Shown here: in pieces, positions 27,029 through 37,174 of the stretch
How positions within the stretch are numbered: position 1 is the stretch's first letter
Layout: the number at the start of each line of letters is the position of its first letter
From: Bacteroidales bacterium UBA5382
Lineage (GTDB): Bacteria > Bacteroidota > Bacteroidia > Bacteroidales > Dysgonomonadaceae
Direction of reading: 5' to 3'
Assembly: GCA_002409745.1 (NCBI GenBank)
Contig: DHOU01000007.1
Span: 3,926 to 67,925 of the forward strand
Length of the DNA stretch: 64,000 bases
Position numbers and translations under genes: made by a program
Notes under the pieces: generated by a model
Told to the model about the DNA's origin: nothing
What the model saw: only the letters and a program-made list of their open reading frames with translations
The model's database searches: none

Positions 27029-30000
27029 TTAAAAATCAATTTGAACACCGAATGTATAGGTAGCAGTCAAAGGATAAACTTGCGTATCCCATCCTTCAGC
27101 ATCCGACAATTCAGGTGTGAAGCTGTTGGCCTTGAACCATGTCAATGGGCGGTCGGCCGTCAACGAGAGACGAACACCGGGTAGAGTATAGCCCCCCATT
27201 CTAATATCCCGGAATGAATAACCGAGAGTAACGTTTTGGATGCGGAAATAATCCGATTTTTCAACAAAATAAGATGCACTATTACTGTCGGACACGTTCC
27301 ATGTCTTCAACAATGCTTTCGACGAGGGATTTTCGTTGGTGGAACCGGCCCCTGTCCAACGATTGTTGTATTGGTTTTTGTCGAAGTTATAATTGGATGC
27401 GGCATAACGCAGTGCCCGTTTCCTGTTCCAAAGTTCGCCTCCGAGTTGTCCATAAGTGGTCAATCCGAAGTCCAGATTTTTGTAGGCAAATCCTACATTA
27501 AATCCATACGTGAGATCAGGAATATAAGAACCGAGGATTTGTTTGTCACTTCCGTCAATGACATTGTCATTATTCACATCTTCGTATTTGAAGTCTCCGG
27601 GTTCAAGTCCGTTTGCTACAGCAATCGGATCAGCTTGTACTTCCTCTGCCGTTTGATAGACTCCTACGACCTTGAATCCGTAATAGGAATTCATTTTCTC
27701 ACCCACTTTATTTACCGTTTTACCACCCTTGATAATCGTCATATTATCTTTCAAGCTTTTAACTTCATTGTGCAAGAACGAAAGATTGGCTCCGACGTTA
27801 TAGGCAAAATCTTTTCCGATATTATCGTTCCAGTTTAAAGATAAGTCGACGCCGGTGTTTAAAATCTCGCCGTAATTTCCTGCCAGCGTAGTGCCTTGCA
27901 TGGGAATTTTAGGAGAAATAACAGCGTTTTCCGTGATTCGGTAATACCAGTCGATATCGGCATTCAACCGGTTTCTTAAAGTCGAGAAGCTCGCGCCGAT
28001 GTTTGTTTCGTTCACGACTTCCCAACCAAGCCAACTAAAATTGGATGAATTGGTATAACCATCAAGGGCATTGTTGGGGCCAAACACTGCTTGTACATTT
28101 TCAATGCTTGCAAAACCGGCACTTGCGGCAATTTTATCATTTCCTAACTTACCCCAACTTGTACGAAGTTTTAAGTAATCGAATACCTTTTGGTCTTTCA
28201 TGAAAGGTTCTTGTGAAACCACCCATGCAGCGCCTATCGACGGGAAATATCCCCATTGGTCGTTGTACTTTGAAGATCCATCGGCACGGTAGGTGAGCAT
28301 CAACATATACTTATCATCGTAATTGTAGTTTAAGCGGGTGAAGTACGACAAACCGCGGTAACGCCAACCATCGTCGGTCACTGTTGCACCCTCTTTATTA
28401 CCTAAGGCAATATATTTCCATACATCACTGCCTTCGGGCACATTAGTTGCTGTTCCTTCCAACTTTTTGTACTGTTCTTGCCGCATGGAGACACCTGCCA
28501 TACCCGTAAATGCGTGCCTTCCCCATTTATCCGTATAAGTTGCCGTATTGTCCCAAATTCCTTTATAATAGTTCTCGTCTTTTTTGGTCAAACTCGTAAC
28601 GTTCGCCTGTTCTTTGGAACCTACATAATAAGTCGGCGTAAAATTTGTACCGCGAATCTGAGAGTAATCATAACTGTAACTCGAACGCACATTCAATTTA
28701 TCGGGAAGAATGTTAAACTGAGCATAAAAATTGCTCAGCACTTGATAAGTCTCATTCCGGTTATCATAGTAAGTAGCCGTCGCTACCGGATTGTAGAAGT
28801 TGTTCGAAAAACCGACTTGTTCGGGAGATGCAAATTTATGCGGAAATATAGATGAGTCGCGGGATTCATCATAAACAGGGATGATAGAGGGTGTATTAAA
28901 GGCATGCTGCCATGCATCCTGTTTTGGCATCTGCTGTTGCGAGTTGCTGAATACGCCGTTAAACCCTATTTTAAGCCAGCTTCTTGCATCGAAGTCCAGT
29001 GCAGCCCGGAAATTCAGGCGGCGGTAGTAGTTTTCAATATCCATTACCCCATCTTGAGACAAATAGCTTAAACCGGTTGAATACGTTGCTTTATCCGTAC
29101 CGCCGGATACATTCAAGCTGTGGTTTGTCATCATAGCAGTGCGCAACAATTCATTATACCAATCCGTATCGGCATTGAATCTCAATGCACTGAGGTCTCC
29201 CCCAAATGCATCGACGGATCCCTCAAACAGGTATCTGTAAGTATCGGGAGCGGCTTCCATCAGCATGGTGGCATACTCATGGGAATTGGCCATCTGCAAT
29301 AAATTGGTCGCTTGCTGAATACCGACATATCCATTGTAAGTCACTCGGGCTTCTTGATTACGTACACCTTTCTTTGTGGTGATGATCACGACTCCGTTGG
29401 CTGCCCGTACACCATAAATAGCCGCAGCAGATGCATCTTTCAGAACCGTCATTTCCTGAACATCAGAATTGTTCAGAAAGTTGATGTTGTCATAAAACAT
29501 CCCGTCCACTACATATAAAGGGGAAGTATCTCCAAAAGATCCCATACCGCGAATAGTCACCTTAGGACCATCACCGGGAGTTCCCGAATTAATGATATTG
29601 ACTCCGGGTACCTTCCCTTGTAGTGCCGCCATGGGGGATGAAGTAGGCACATTTACAAAATCCTTCTCCTTAATCACATCAATCGGAGCAGTCAAGTCCT
29701 TTGATTTTGCAGATCCATAGCCGATCACCACCACTTCTTCCAACGCTTGCACATCTTCGGCAAGGTTTACATTGACGGTACTACGTCCGCCTACATTTAC
29801 TTCTTGCGTTAGCATTCCGATATAACTGAATACTAACGTCGCATTATCCGGCACATTCGTTAAGGTATAATTACCGTCGATATCGGTAACCGTTCCATTC
29901 GAAGAGCCTTTTACAAGAACGCTGACTCCGATGGCCGGTTGGCCGGAGGCGCTCTCTGTCACCACTCCCTTCACCGTTATTTGCTCTTGGGCAAATAGAA

Positions 30001-30049
30001 AGAAGGGTACGCAATACAAAACAAATAATAAAAACTTCTTTACTTTCAT
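27029..30049 (-). CDS. SusC-like TonB-dependent transporter of the beta-1,2-glucan locus
   Basis: A 1006-residue outer-membrane transporter. It has a signal peptide ending near FLFAQEQ, a CarboxypepD-like domain (VKGVVTESASGQPAIGVSVL, then SNGTVTDIDGNYTL) and a plug with SPLYVVDGMFYDN and VLKDASAAAIYGVRAANGVV. The long barrel closes with TYTFGVQIDF. It is the first gene of the catabolic operon, about 230 bases after the regulator gene ends. It imports oligosaccharides made by the surface enzyme into the periplasm using TonB energy. Confidence 0.95.
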   Translation of the reverse strand: MKVKKFLLFVLYCVPFFLFAQEQITVKGVVTESASGQPAIGVSVLVKGSSNGTVTDIDGNYTLTNVPDNATLVFSYIGMLTQEVNVGGRSTVNVNLAEDVQALEEVVVIGYGSAKSKDLTAPIDVIKEKDFVNVPTSSPMAALQGKVPGVNIINSGTPGDGPKVTIRGMGSFGDTSPLYVVDGMFYDNINFLNNSDVQEMTVLKDASAAAIYGVRAANGVVIITTKKGVRNQEARVTYNGYVGIQQATNLLQMANSHEYATMLMEAAPDTYRYLFEGSVDAFGGDLSALRFNADTDWYNELLRTAMMTNHSLNVSGGTDKATYSTGLSYLSQDGVMDIENYYRRLNFRAALDFDARSWLKIGFNGVFSNSQQQMPKQDAWQHAFNTPSIIPVYDESRDSSIFPHKFASPEQVGFSNNFYNPVATATYYDNRNETYQVLSNFYAQFNILPDKLNVRSSYSYDYSQIRGTNFTPTYYVGSKEQANVTSLTKKDENYYKGIWDNTATYTDKWGRHAFTGMAGVSMRQEQYKKLEGTATNVPEGSDVWKYIALGNKEGATVTDDGWRYRGLSYFTRLNYNYDDKYMLMLTYRADGSSKYNDQWGYFPSIGAAWVVSQEPFMKDQKVFDYLKLRTSWGKLGNDKIAASAGFASIENVQAVFGPNNALDGYTNSSNFSWLGWEVVNETNIGASFSTLRNRLNADIDWYYRITENAVISPKIPMQGTTLAGNYGEILNTGVDLSLNWNDNIGKDFAYNVGANLSFLHNEVKSLKDNMTIIKGGKTVNKVGEKMNSYYGFKVVGVYQTAEEVQADPIAVANGLEPGDFKYEDVNNDNVIDGSDKQILGSYIPDLTYGFNVGFAYKNLDFGLTTYGQLGGELWNRKRALRYAASNYNFDKNQYNNRWTGAGSTNENPSSKALLKTWNVSDSNSASYFVEKSDYFRIQNVTLGYSFRDIRMGGYTLPGVRLSLTADRPLTWFKANSFTPELSDAEGWDTQVYPLTATYTFGVQIDF

Positions 30050-30275
30050 GGGTCAGTTTTCTTTAATAATATGTATTTTTAAAAATCACTTTTGTTACAA
30101 AAACATTACAAAGGAAAGCGGATTTCACCCGGAAACTAAATAAAGCACCCCTCTAAAAGTACGATATGTTTTATAACATGTTTTCAAAGGGTACGTTTTC
30201 TCTACTTCATCCGATAGTATATCGCTGACAAATAGAATACTTATAAAAATGAAAGGAGAATGAAAAACGAAGAGA

Positions 30276-33152
30276 TTAATGGAAATCGATCATGAACTCT
30301 ACCAAATTCTGATCTTCTTGAAGGGCTAATTTTTTACGCAAACGATAACGGGCAGCTTCCACTCCGCGTAAAGTTAGGTTAAGCATATTGGCAATATCTT
30401 TGGAAGAATAATTAAGCCGTAACAAGGCGCACAATCGCAAATCGGACGAGGTGAGCGAGGGATAACGCTCTTTCAGTTTTCGGAAAAAGTTTTCGTGAAT
30501 TAAATCGAAGTTTTCCTGAAATTGCCCCCACGTATCCTCGCCTGACGTATGCGATCCGATGAGTTTCATCAGTTCGGCGCCTTCGCTCCTTTGTATTTTC
30601 CCCGATTTCAACGCCTCCTGAATACTCTTCTTCAGTGCATTCAGGAACTCTTCATGCTTGATAATAAGCATGGAGGCATTCGCCAACTCTTTACTTTTAT
30701 AAACCAACTCATTTCCCAATTGCTCGTTCTTTAATTGTGTAATGAGTTTTTCCTGCCGTTCCAACTGCACCAAACGTTCTTTCTCCTGTTGCATAAACAG
30801 CTTGTTTTTCCGGCGGACGATCATCTGGATATACACTTTCACTAACGAAAACAGAACAATCATGCCTAAGAGAAAATAGAAGAACAACGCCCACGACGTT
30901 TTATACCAGGGATTCTTAATGACAAAAGGATATGTCAGCGTTGCCAACTCTTCTCCGGATTCATTCACAACACGGGCATTCAGCACATAGTCATTCGCCG
31001 GCAAATTGGTATACGAAATCGTTAAATCCGATGCAACGGGAATCCATCGATTATCGTAATCGCCCAAAAAACATTCTACGGAAAAACCGTTTTTAGAGAA
31101 ATCGGTATACCGCAACTCGAAGGTTATATTATTATCGGTATAATCAATTATATTCTTACCTTGTAAAGAAAGACGTTGAGTAATGCCATCTTTCCGGTTA
31201 TAACTGGAAGCCGAAGCGATTTCGAAATGCCGGATAGGTTGTTGCGTGGAACGGGAAAAATTGTATTTGCCTATTCCTCCGTTCAAACAAAAATACGAGT
31301 CTCCGTTTTTATCGACGTATACATTTCCCCTGCTGTAATTAGGTGGATTATTCAAGATACTGAACGGGATCTTCTCGTGAACGGTGTAATGGTTTTCCGA
31401 ATTATATTTTACAACGGTATATTCTTTGTTTCGAACAAACCAGAATAGACTATCATTAACAGGAACGATATTGCGCGTATCCGAAAGATTCGGCAACTCT
31501 TCCGTAAGCTGTTCAAAAGGAATAATTTTTCGTTGCAAATCATCATACGTATAAAACCGGAAGCCATCGGAAAAAACGATACGCCCTTTCAACTTCGAAA
31601 TCTTTACCGGATTAACCGACTCCAACGCACTGTCGAGTTTCAGATAAAAATCTTGTTCTACGATACGTTGCAAGCCATTGTCCAGCCGTAAGCGATACAA
31701 TCCTTTATACATATGGCTCGCCCAAATATTTCCGGTATGATCGATTTCCAGTTGATTAATCAAATCGGAAAAGCCTTCCACCCGGTGACTGAAATACCAT
31801 TCGCCTTTCGCATCCTTCAAATAAACAAGCAAATCGTTGTAGGTAGACTCCAACAAGAATTCCGTTCCGGATATCGTCATTCCTTTAATATCCATTCCGC
31901 CTGTACTTACTTTGGGAATGGGAATCGCCCTGTCATTGCGAATTAACGAAGTTCCTTTGTTGTTCCCGGTAATAATATGCTCTCCGAAAGCCCGGATAAA
32001 CCACGATTGTACATTCAGGGAAGGAATCGATTGAAAATTCCCCTTCGACTCGGAATATTTATAGACTCCCTGGTTTGAAGCGATGTATAACTGATTGTCT
32101 TGGACCAGAATCTCCTCCACTAAACCGATTTGGATATCTTTCGGTTCGAAGAACGATAAAGGAGAATTGGTTTGAATGTACGACACGCCGTTATCGAGAG
32201 CCGTCCAAAGATTATTTTCATTATCAATAAACAGTCCTAAGCACGTATTATTATTCAGGCCGTTGGAACGATTCAGATGCCAAAGTTCCTCGCCGCGCGC
32301 ATTAAGGGCAAAGAGCCCCTCATTGAGCGTGCCTATTATTAAAACAGAATCCGGCAATAAGGCCGTCCGGTTGACGATAGCCGTATTCAGTTTCGAGTCG
32401 ATGGCCGTCGGGAAGCGCGATAACTGAGACGTCCGCGAATCGAAAGAGTAGATACCGCTTTTGGAAGTAACAAGCAGCAACTTTCCCTGAAAAGGCAAAG
32501 CCGAAACGATAAAATCGTCATTCATCCGCTCTCGCGTCAAGAGTAACTTGAAATCCCGTCCATCGTATTTATAGAAATTCTCATCGATAAATTGGGCATA
32601 TAGCGTGCCCCCGACATTAAAAAAATAAAGAGGAGCCGGATACGGTTTGTAAGAGTCGATGGATTGGGTTTTCTCATTATACACGAAATAAGAAGAAAAC
32701 GATTGAAAAAACAACTTATCGTTCAATTGATGAATCGTCCATATTTCATCATTGCGAAAAGTATAATCCTTGACCAACCCTTTCAAGGAATGATAACACA
32801 ATTTGTTCGTCTCATCGCGCTCAAAATAGCCGAACTCTTCGAAAGAACCTACATAAATACGCTCAGTGCCGGAGGAGTGATTGACCAGAATCGATTTAAC
32901 AGCCAAATTATTAGGCAAAGGGTGCAAATTCCAATTGACGGCATCGAAAGATAACAATCCATAATTATTACCTATATAAATAACTCCGTTCTGTCCCTGC
33001 GCAACCGCCCAGTTTTGGTTGTCCGCTCCATAATCTTTAATTCCATAGTTAAAAGAAGGAGGCACAAAAGGAATATTCTGCGCCGAAACAGGTTGCGGCA
33101 CCGGTAACAAGAGTAAAAAAAACAGTACACTGTATATTATTCTAAATACCAT
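30276..33152 (-). CDS. Membrane-bound Y_Y_Y-domain/LuxR-type regulator of the glucan locus
   Basis: A 958-residue one-piece sensor-regulator. It has an N-terminal signal, about 650 residues of beta-propeller-like repeats (for example GVIYIGNNYGLLSFD and NNTCLGLFIDNENNLWTALD), then a Y_Y_Y-type domain (SYTNLPANDYVLNARVVNES). One transmembrane helix follows near residue 770 (FFYFLLGMIVLFSLVKVYI), then a coiled coil. The C-terminal LuxR helix-turn-helix includes SDLRLCALLRLNYSSKDIA and MLNLTLRGVEAARYRLRKKL. It differs from hybrid two-component systems by lacking kinase and receiver domains. By position it probably senses a glucan oligomer in the periplasm and activates susC downstream. The intervening 30050-30275 holds only the susC promoter region and no ORF. 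Confidence 0.85.
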   Translation of the reverse strand: MVFRIIYSVLFFLLLLPVPQPVSAQNIPFVPPSFNYGIKDYGADNQNWAVAQGQNGVIYIGNNYGLLSFDAVNWNLHPLPNNLAVKSILVNHSSGTERIYVGSFEEFGYFERDETNKLCYHSLKGLVKDYTFRNDEIWTIHQLNDKLFFQSFSSYFVYNEKTQSIDSYKPYPAPLYFFNVGGTLYAQFIDENFYKYDGRDFKLLLTRERMNDDFIVSALPFQGKLLLVTSKSGIYSFDSRTSQLSRFPTAIDSKLNTAIVNRTALLPDSVLIIGTLNEGLFALNARGEELWHLNRSNGLNNNTCLGLFIDNENNLWTALDNGVSYIQTNSPLSFFEPKDIQIGLVEEILVQDNQLYIASNQGVYKYSESKGNFQSIPSLNVQSWFIRAFGEHIITGNNKGTSLIRNDRAIPIPKVSTGGMDIKGMTISGTEFLLESTYNDLLVYLKDAKGEWYFSHRVEGFSDLINQLEIDHTGNIWASHMYKGLYRLRLDNGLQRIVEQDFYLKLDSALESVNPVKISKLKGRIVFSDGFRFYTYDDLQRKIIPFEQLTEELPNLSDTRNIVPVNDSLFWFVRNKEYTVVKYNSENHYTVHEKIPFSILNNPPNYSRGNVYVDKNGDSYFCLNGGIGKYNFSRSTQQPIRHFEIASASSYNRKDGITQRLSLQGKNIIDYTDNNITFELRYTDFSKNGFSVECFLGDYDNRWIPVASDLTISYTNLPANDYVLNARVVNESGEELATLTYPFVIKNPWYKTSWALFFYFLLGMIVLFSLVKVYIQMIVRRKNKLFMQQEKERLVQLERQEKLITQLKNEQLGNELVYKSKELANASMLIIKHEEFLNALKKSIQEALKSGKIQRSEGAELMKLIGSHTSGEDTWGQFQENFDLIHENFFRKLKERYPSLTSSDLRLCALLRLNYSSKDIANMLNLTLRGVEAARYRLRKKLALQEDQNLVEFMIDFH

Positions 33153-33158
33153 AAAGAA

Positions 33159-33887
33159 TCAGCGATTGTTCAACACATTTTGAATTTCCTCCTCGCTTAA
33201 TATCTTCACATTCGTAAACAAGAACTTGGCATCTAAAAAATTGCCATATTGGTTGCACTCGGTAACGGCGGCATTCAAACTCGATTTCACATCGGTGTCG
33301 AAAGAGAATAACAGGAGGATTGTAAAGTAATCCTCGCGAATATCGAACTTCTCGACAACCACATCCGCTTGCTGTAGCTGAAAACGGAACTCCCGCTCTA
33401 TGATCTCCCGCTGTAAAGCGGTAAAAGGCAGCCGATCTTTAGCTGCAAACAAGGCAAAAAAGCGCAACTTCTTATCCTGTCCTCCCAAACCCGAAGATAT
33501 ATATATTTGCTGTTGACCCGAAAGATCGGAATTCAATACAATGCGGCTACTGACCAGTGCCATAGACGACCAATTTTGCAATTCGGGCTCCAAAGGCGAA
33601 CTATGATAGGTTTCGATGGAACGATAAGCCCCCACGTCGGGGATCGATGCCAACAGCAGCAAACTCTTCTTTTTGCGCGCAACCGGCTCATCCGGTGAAA
33701 ACAATATCGCCACCTCTTCATCGCGGACAAAAGGCGTATTCTCCTTCCGCAACTCTTCGAAGTATTTGAAATACTCCAATTGCTCTTCTAAAGGCACAAG
33801 TTCCTCAAGGATATGAAAAGACTCAATACCTTGTTCTTTCAATGTTTGGCGAAGTTTCGCCAATAAATCATCCCCTTGTTCACTCAT
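33159..33887 (-). CDS. Conserved hypothetical protein co-transcribed with the regulator
   Basis: A 242-residue soluble protein I do not recognise. It has no signal peptide or membrane segment and is acidic in the first third (LEELVPLEEQLEYFKYFEEL), followed by alternating strands and helices. It ends six bases before the regulator gene, so the two share a transcript. The -7 box at 33893-33900 is only five bases upstream of its ATG, suggesting a leaderless message. It could be an unrelated cytoplasmic protein or a partner of the regulator. Confidence 0.7.
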   Translation of the reverse strand: MSEQGDDLLAKLRQTLKEQGIESFHILEELVPLEEQLEYFKYFEELRKENTPFVRDEEVAILFSPDEPVARKKKSLLLLASIPDVGAYRSIETYHSSPLEPELQNWSSMALVSSRIVLNSDLSGQQQIYISSGLGGQDKKLRFFALFAAKDRLPFTALQREIIEREFRFQLQQADVVVEKFDIREDYFTILLLFSFDTDVKSSLNAAVTECNQYGNFLDAKFLFTNVKILSEEEIQNVLNNR

Positions 33888-33892
33888 AGTTG

Positions 33893-33900
33893 CAAAGGTA
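33893..33900 (-). promoter_or_regulatory. -7 box abutting the start codon of the 242-residue protein
   Basis: TACCTTTG on the minus strand, followed by CAACT and then ATG. The transcription start would fall on or next to the start codon. The divergent gap to dut (33888-34040) holds no other recognisable element. Confidence 0.45.
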
Positions 33901-34040
33901 TGGATTTTTTCGGCAGAAAAAGATCTTCCGGAAAATAATCTTAAAGCGAAAGACGGATAATTTGCTTAAAATTCATCAAATTGCCCGATAATTGCAAGGA
34001 AATGTATAAATTCGCACCATAAAAAAAGACAGACAACGGA

Positions 34041-34475
34041 ATGAAGATCAAAATAGTCAATTCTTCGCATCATTCTTTACCGGAATATGCCACTCCTTAT
34101 TCGGCAGGAATGGATCTGCGGGCGAATATTGAAGCGCCGATAGTATTGAAACCGCTCGAAAGACGCCTGGTCCCGACCGGGATATCCATCGAGCTTCCCG
34201 AAGGATACGAAGCGCAGATACGTCCCCGCAGCGGATTGGCCATCAAGCACGGCATATCCCTCGTCAATACTCCCGGCACCATCGATGCCGATTACCGGGG
34301 AGAGATACGCGTCATTCTGGTCAACTTGTCCAACGAAGATTTCCTGATCAATGATGGCGAACGTATTTGCCAAATGGTTATCGCCCGACACGAGCATGTG
34401 CAATGGGAAGCGGTCGATAAACTCAACGAAAGCGAGCGGGGCAGCGGAGGATTCGGACATACGGGAAGTAAGTGA
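34041..34475 (+). CDS. dut: Deoxyuridine 5'-triphosphate nucleotidohydrolase (dUTPase)
   Basis: A 144-residue trimeric dUTPase that converts dUTP to dUMP and pyrophosphate, keeping uracil out of DNA and supplying dTMP synthesis. All five family motifs are present: [41 protein letters not shown] and the C-terminal GSGGFGHTG loop. Length is normal. It starts an operon with the TPR, DUF4292 and EnvC-like genes downstream. Confidence 0.97.
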   Translation: MKIKIVNSSHHSLPEYATPYSAGMDLRANIEAPIVLKPLERRLVPTGISIELPEGYEAQIRPRSGLAIKHGISLVNTPGTIDADYRGEIRVILVNLSNEDFLINDGERICQMVIARHEHVQWEAVDKLNESERGSGGFGHTGSK

Positions 34476-34554
34476 TGGGAGATTGATAAAAGATTGAATG
34501 GTGAACAGAAATAGGATAACAAAAATAAAGAATAAATCAGCTATCGAACGGATA

Positions 34555-36330
34555 ATGCTTTATAAACAGATAAGGGGTAAATCCCGTCATTGGATCGTTT
34601 TCGGACTTCTCTCCTTACTCATTTTGGCGCCTGCGTTTGTAAGAGCGCAACAGCCCGATGCAAAAGAACCCGCATCGGAGGATCAGACACGCCGTAAATT
34701 CGATTATTATTTTTACGAAGCGCTTAACGCAAAAACGCAAGGCAATTATGCCGAAGCGTTAGACTTGTTCCTCCACTGCCAGGCATTGGATTCGACAAAC
34801 GCAAATGTGCTCATCGAGTTAGGCACCTTTTATAATGCGCTCTCGGAAAAAAACAAAGCTCTTGATTATTTCCGGAAGGCCGTGCAGTATGATCCGTCGA
34901 ACTATTATTATACGATGACGTTGGCGGGCTTGAGCAAAGAGCTCGGATTGAAGAAAGAAGTCATCGGTATTTATAATTCGCTATTAAAGCAATATCCGGA
35001 TAAAATAAATCTCTATTTCGAATTGGCGAATGCTTATGCCGATGACGGCGAACTGGAAAAAGCGATGGAGGCCTTGAATGCGTTCGAAAAAGGCAGCGGC
35101 TTCTCGGAGATGGTGGCGTTAAACAAGTTCCGCTTGTACTCGATGATGAATCAGAAGGAGAAGGCCTTTCGCGAGATAAAGAACATCATCGATAAAGCGC
35201 CTAACGATCCCCGATACCTGCTGTTGATGGGCGATTTATATTTACAGGATAATCAAAACGACAAGGCGCTCGAGTATTACGAGCAAGTCCGGGCCGTCGA
35301 CCCCGACTATCCGGCGCTGATCCTGTCGATGGTTAATTATTACGAGACGACCGAAAACAAAGAGGCCGCCCAAGCCGAACTGCAAAAAGCCATTACCGGA
35401 TCGTCTCTCGAAGTAGAGGTGAAAATAGAGCTTCTTACTCGGTATATCTCTCTACTGCAACAAAACAAGCAAGACATCAAACAGACAAAACCTCTCTTCA
35501 AAACGCTTTTCGAACAATATCCCAACAATTCGCAACTGAATTTAATCTACGGGAATGTCTTGATGATGCAAGAAGATAAAAAAGGGGCGACGAAGCAATT
35601 CGAGATTTACATCAAAGATAATCCCGATGATCCGGCGGGATACGAACAGTTATTGCGGATATATCTCTCGGATAACGATATGGACAAAGTCATTAAGATC
35701 ACCACAGAGGCCATCAGGCAGGTTCCCCAACACCCGCAATTCCACTTCTATCTGGGTGGGGCTTACTATCAACAGAAAAAATACCGCGAAGCATTAGCGG
35801 TATTTGAAAAAGGACTGGAAACCGCGACTTTCGAAAACCCGCTGCTGGAATCTGACTTTCTCGCTCAAGTGGGAGATTTGAATCACCTGCTGGGCAATAC
35901 GGAAGCTGCTTTCGAGAATTACGAAAAGGCATTGAAGCTGAATCCGCAGAACCTGCCGGTATTGAACAACTACAGTTACTATCTTTCGCTGCAAAAGCGC
36001 GACTTGGACAAAGCAGAGCAAATGAGCGGCATCACCATCAAAGGGGAGCCCACCAATGCAACTTATCTCGACACGTACGGATGGATCCTGTTTGAGCAAG
36101 GCTCGTATGTGGCGGCAAAGATTTATATTGAAAAAGCCATCGAGTATGGATCGAAAGAACCTTCGGCAGAAGTATACGAACATTACGGAGATGTGCTTTA
36201 TATGACGGGGGACGCCTTAAAAGCCGTCGAACAATGGAAAACCGCCAAAAAGTTGGGGAGTGACTCAAAAACACTCGACCAGAAAATAAAAACAGGTAAA
36301 TACATCGAAAAAGATCCGCAAAAAAAATGA
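34555..36330 (+). CDS. Exported tetratricopeptide-repeat protein
   Basis: A TPR protein of about 591 residues. I prefer the ATG at 34555, because it puts a normal signal peptide (WIVFGLLSLLILAPAFVRAQ) near the N-terminus; an in-frame ATG at 34498 would add 19 charged residues before it. At least a dozen TPR-type helix pairs follow, for example YAEALDLFLHCQALDSTNAN and NDKALEYYEQVRAVDPDYPA. It lies in the periplasm or outer membrane as a protein-protein scaffold. Its stop overlaps the next ATG (ATGA at 36327-36330). The dut-TPR-DUF4292-EnvC order suggests a role in envelope assembly, by inference from neighbours. Confidence 0.85.
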   Translation: MLYKQIRGKSRHWIVFGLLSLLILAPAFVRAQQPDAKEPASEDQTRRKFDYYFYEALNAKTQGNYAEALDLFLHCQALDSTNANVLIELGTFYNALSEKNKALDYFRKAVQYDPSNYYYTMTLAGLSKELGLKKEVIGIYNSLLKQYPDKINLYFELANAYADDGELEKAMEALNAFEKGSGFSEMVALNKFRLYSMMNQKEKAFREIKNIIDKAPNDPRYLLLMGDLYLQDNQNDKALEYYEQVRAVDPDYPALILSMVNYYETTENKEAAQAELQKAITGSSLEVEVKIELLTRYISLLQQNKQDIKQTKPLFKTLFEQYPNNSQLNLIYGNVLMMQEDKKGATKQFEIYIKDNPDDPAGYEQLLRIYLSDNDMDKVIKITTEAIRQVPQHPQFHFYLGGAYYQQKKYREALAVFEKGLETATFENPLLESDFLAQVGDLNHLLGNTEAAFENYEKALKLNPQNLPVLNNYSYYLSLQKRDLDKAEQMSGITIKGEPTNATYLDTYGWILFEQGSYVAAKIYIEKAIEYGSKEPSAEVYEHYGDVLYMTGDALKAVEQWKTAKKLGSDSKTLDQKIKTGKYIEKDPQKK

Positions 36331-37172
36331 AGACGCTTCGATTTCAAAACATCCTTTTGTTTATTTGCGTATTAGCAACCGCTTTGACTTGTTGCAAACC
36401 CAAACAAAAAATCATTTCCTCCACTACGCCGGTCGAGGAAAAGGAGAATAACGAGCTGTTCAGCGACATTCTGGAGCAATCTTTCGATTACGGGACGCTG
36501 GCTTCGAAGGTAACGATGAATGTAGAAATGGGCACCCGATCGCTGAGTTCTAAAGCACAGGTAAGAATCGTACGCGACAAAGCCCTGCAAGTCTCGATAC
36601 AACCGTTGTTCGGCGTGGAAATGTTCCGTTTCCATATCGATCCCGACTCGCTGGTGGTATTGGACCGGATGAACAAACGATACGTGAAGGAATCCCTGAC
36701 CACTCTTAAAGAAATTTATCCGGTAGGTTTCGACTATTACACCCTGCAATCGTTGTTTACCAACTCTTTATTCGTTTCATCCAAAGAATCGGCGGAAACA
36801 ACCGACTACCGTCAGTTCGAAATTTCGGAAACACCCGATGCGCATTATCAATTGCAGGGGCGAGACAAAAATTCGGGAATCACCTATTCATTCATCGTAA
36901 ACGGAGACGACCGAATCACATCCACGCACTTACTTTCTCCGAATAAAACCCATTCGGTAGAATGGAACTATAGCAACTTCTCGATAGTATCCACACAGGT
37001 TTTTCCCTATAAAATGGATATCTCGGCATTGGTTTCCGATAAAACAATGAATGTTGCCTTTATCTTTTCGGATATTTCGTTGAATGCTCCGATGGAACTG
37101 TCGGTCAGCGTGCCGGCAAGTTATACGAAAACCACTGTGGCAGAACTCTTAAAGATTCTAAAGGCAAAATAA
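36327..37172 (+). CDS. DUF4292-family lipoprotein
   Basis: A 281-residue lipoprotein with Cys at about residue 22-23 (TALTCCKPKQK). The body is beta-rich and has the DUF4292 pattern: VTMNVEMGTRSLSSKAQVRI early, then IDPDSLVVLDRMNKRYVKES. It has the general look of LolA/LolB-like beta-sheet proteins that hold lipids, but that is a structural guess. It is translationally coupled to the TPR gene. Confidence 0.75.
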   Translation: MKTLRFQNILLFICVLATALTCCKPKQKIISSTTPVEEKENNELFSDILEQSFDYGTLASKVTMNVEMGTRSLSSKAQVRIVRDKALQVSIQPLFGVEMFRFHIDPDSLVVLDRMNKRYVKESLTTLKEIYPVGFDYYTLQSLFTNSLFVSSKESAETTDYRQFEISETPDAHYQLQGRDKNSGITYSFIVNGDDRITSTHLLSPNKTHSVEWNYSNFSIVSTQVFPYKMDISALVSDKTMNVAFIFSDISLNAPMELSVSVPASYTKTTVAELLKILKAK

Positions 37173-37174
37173 CA

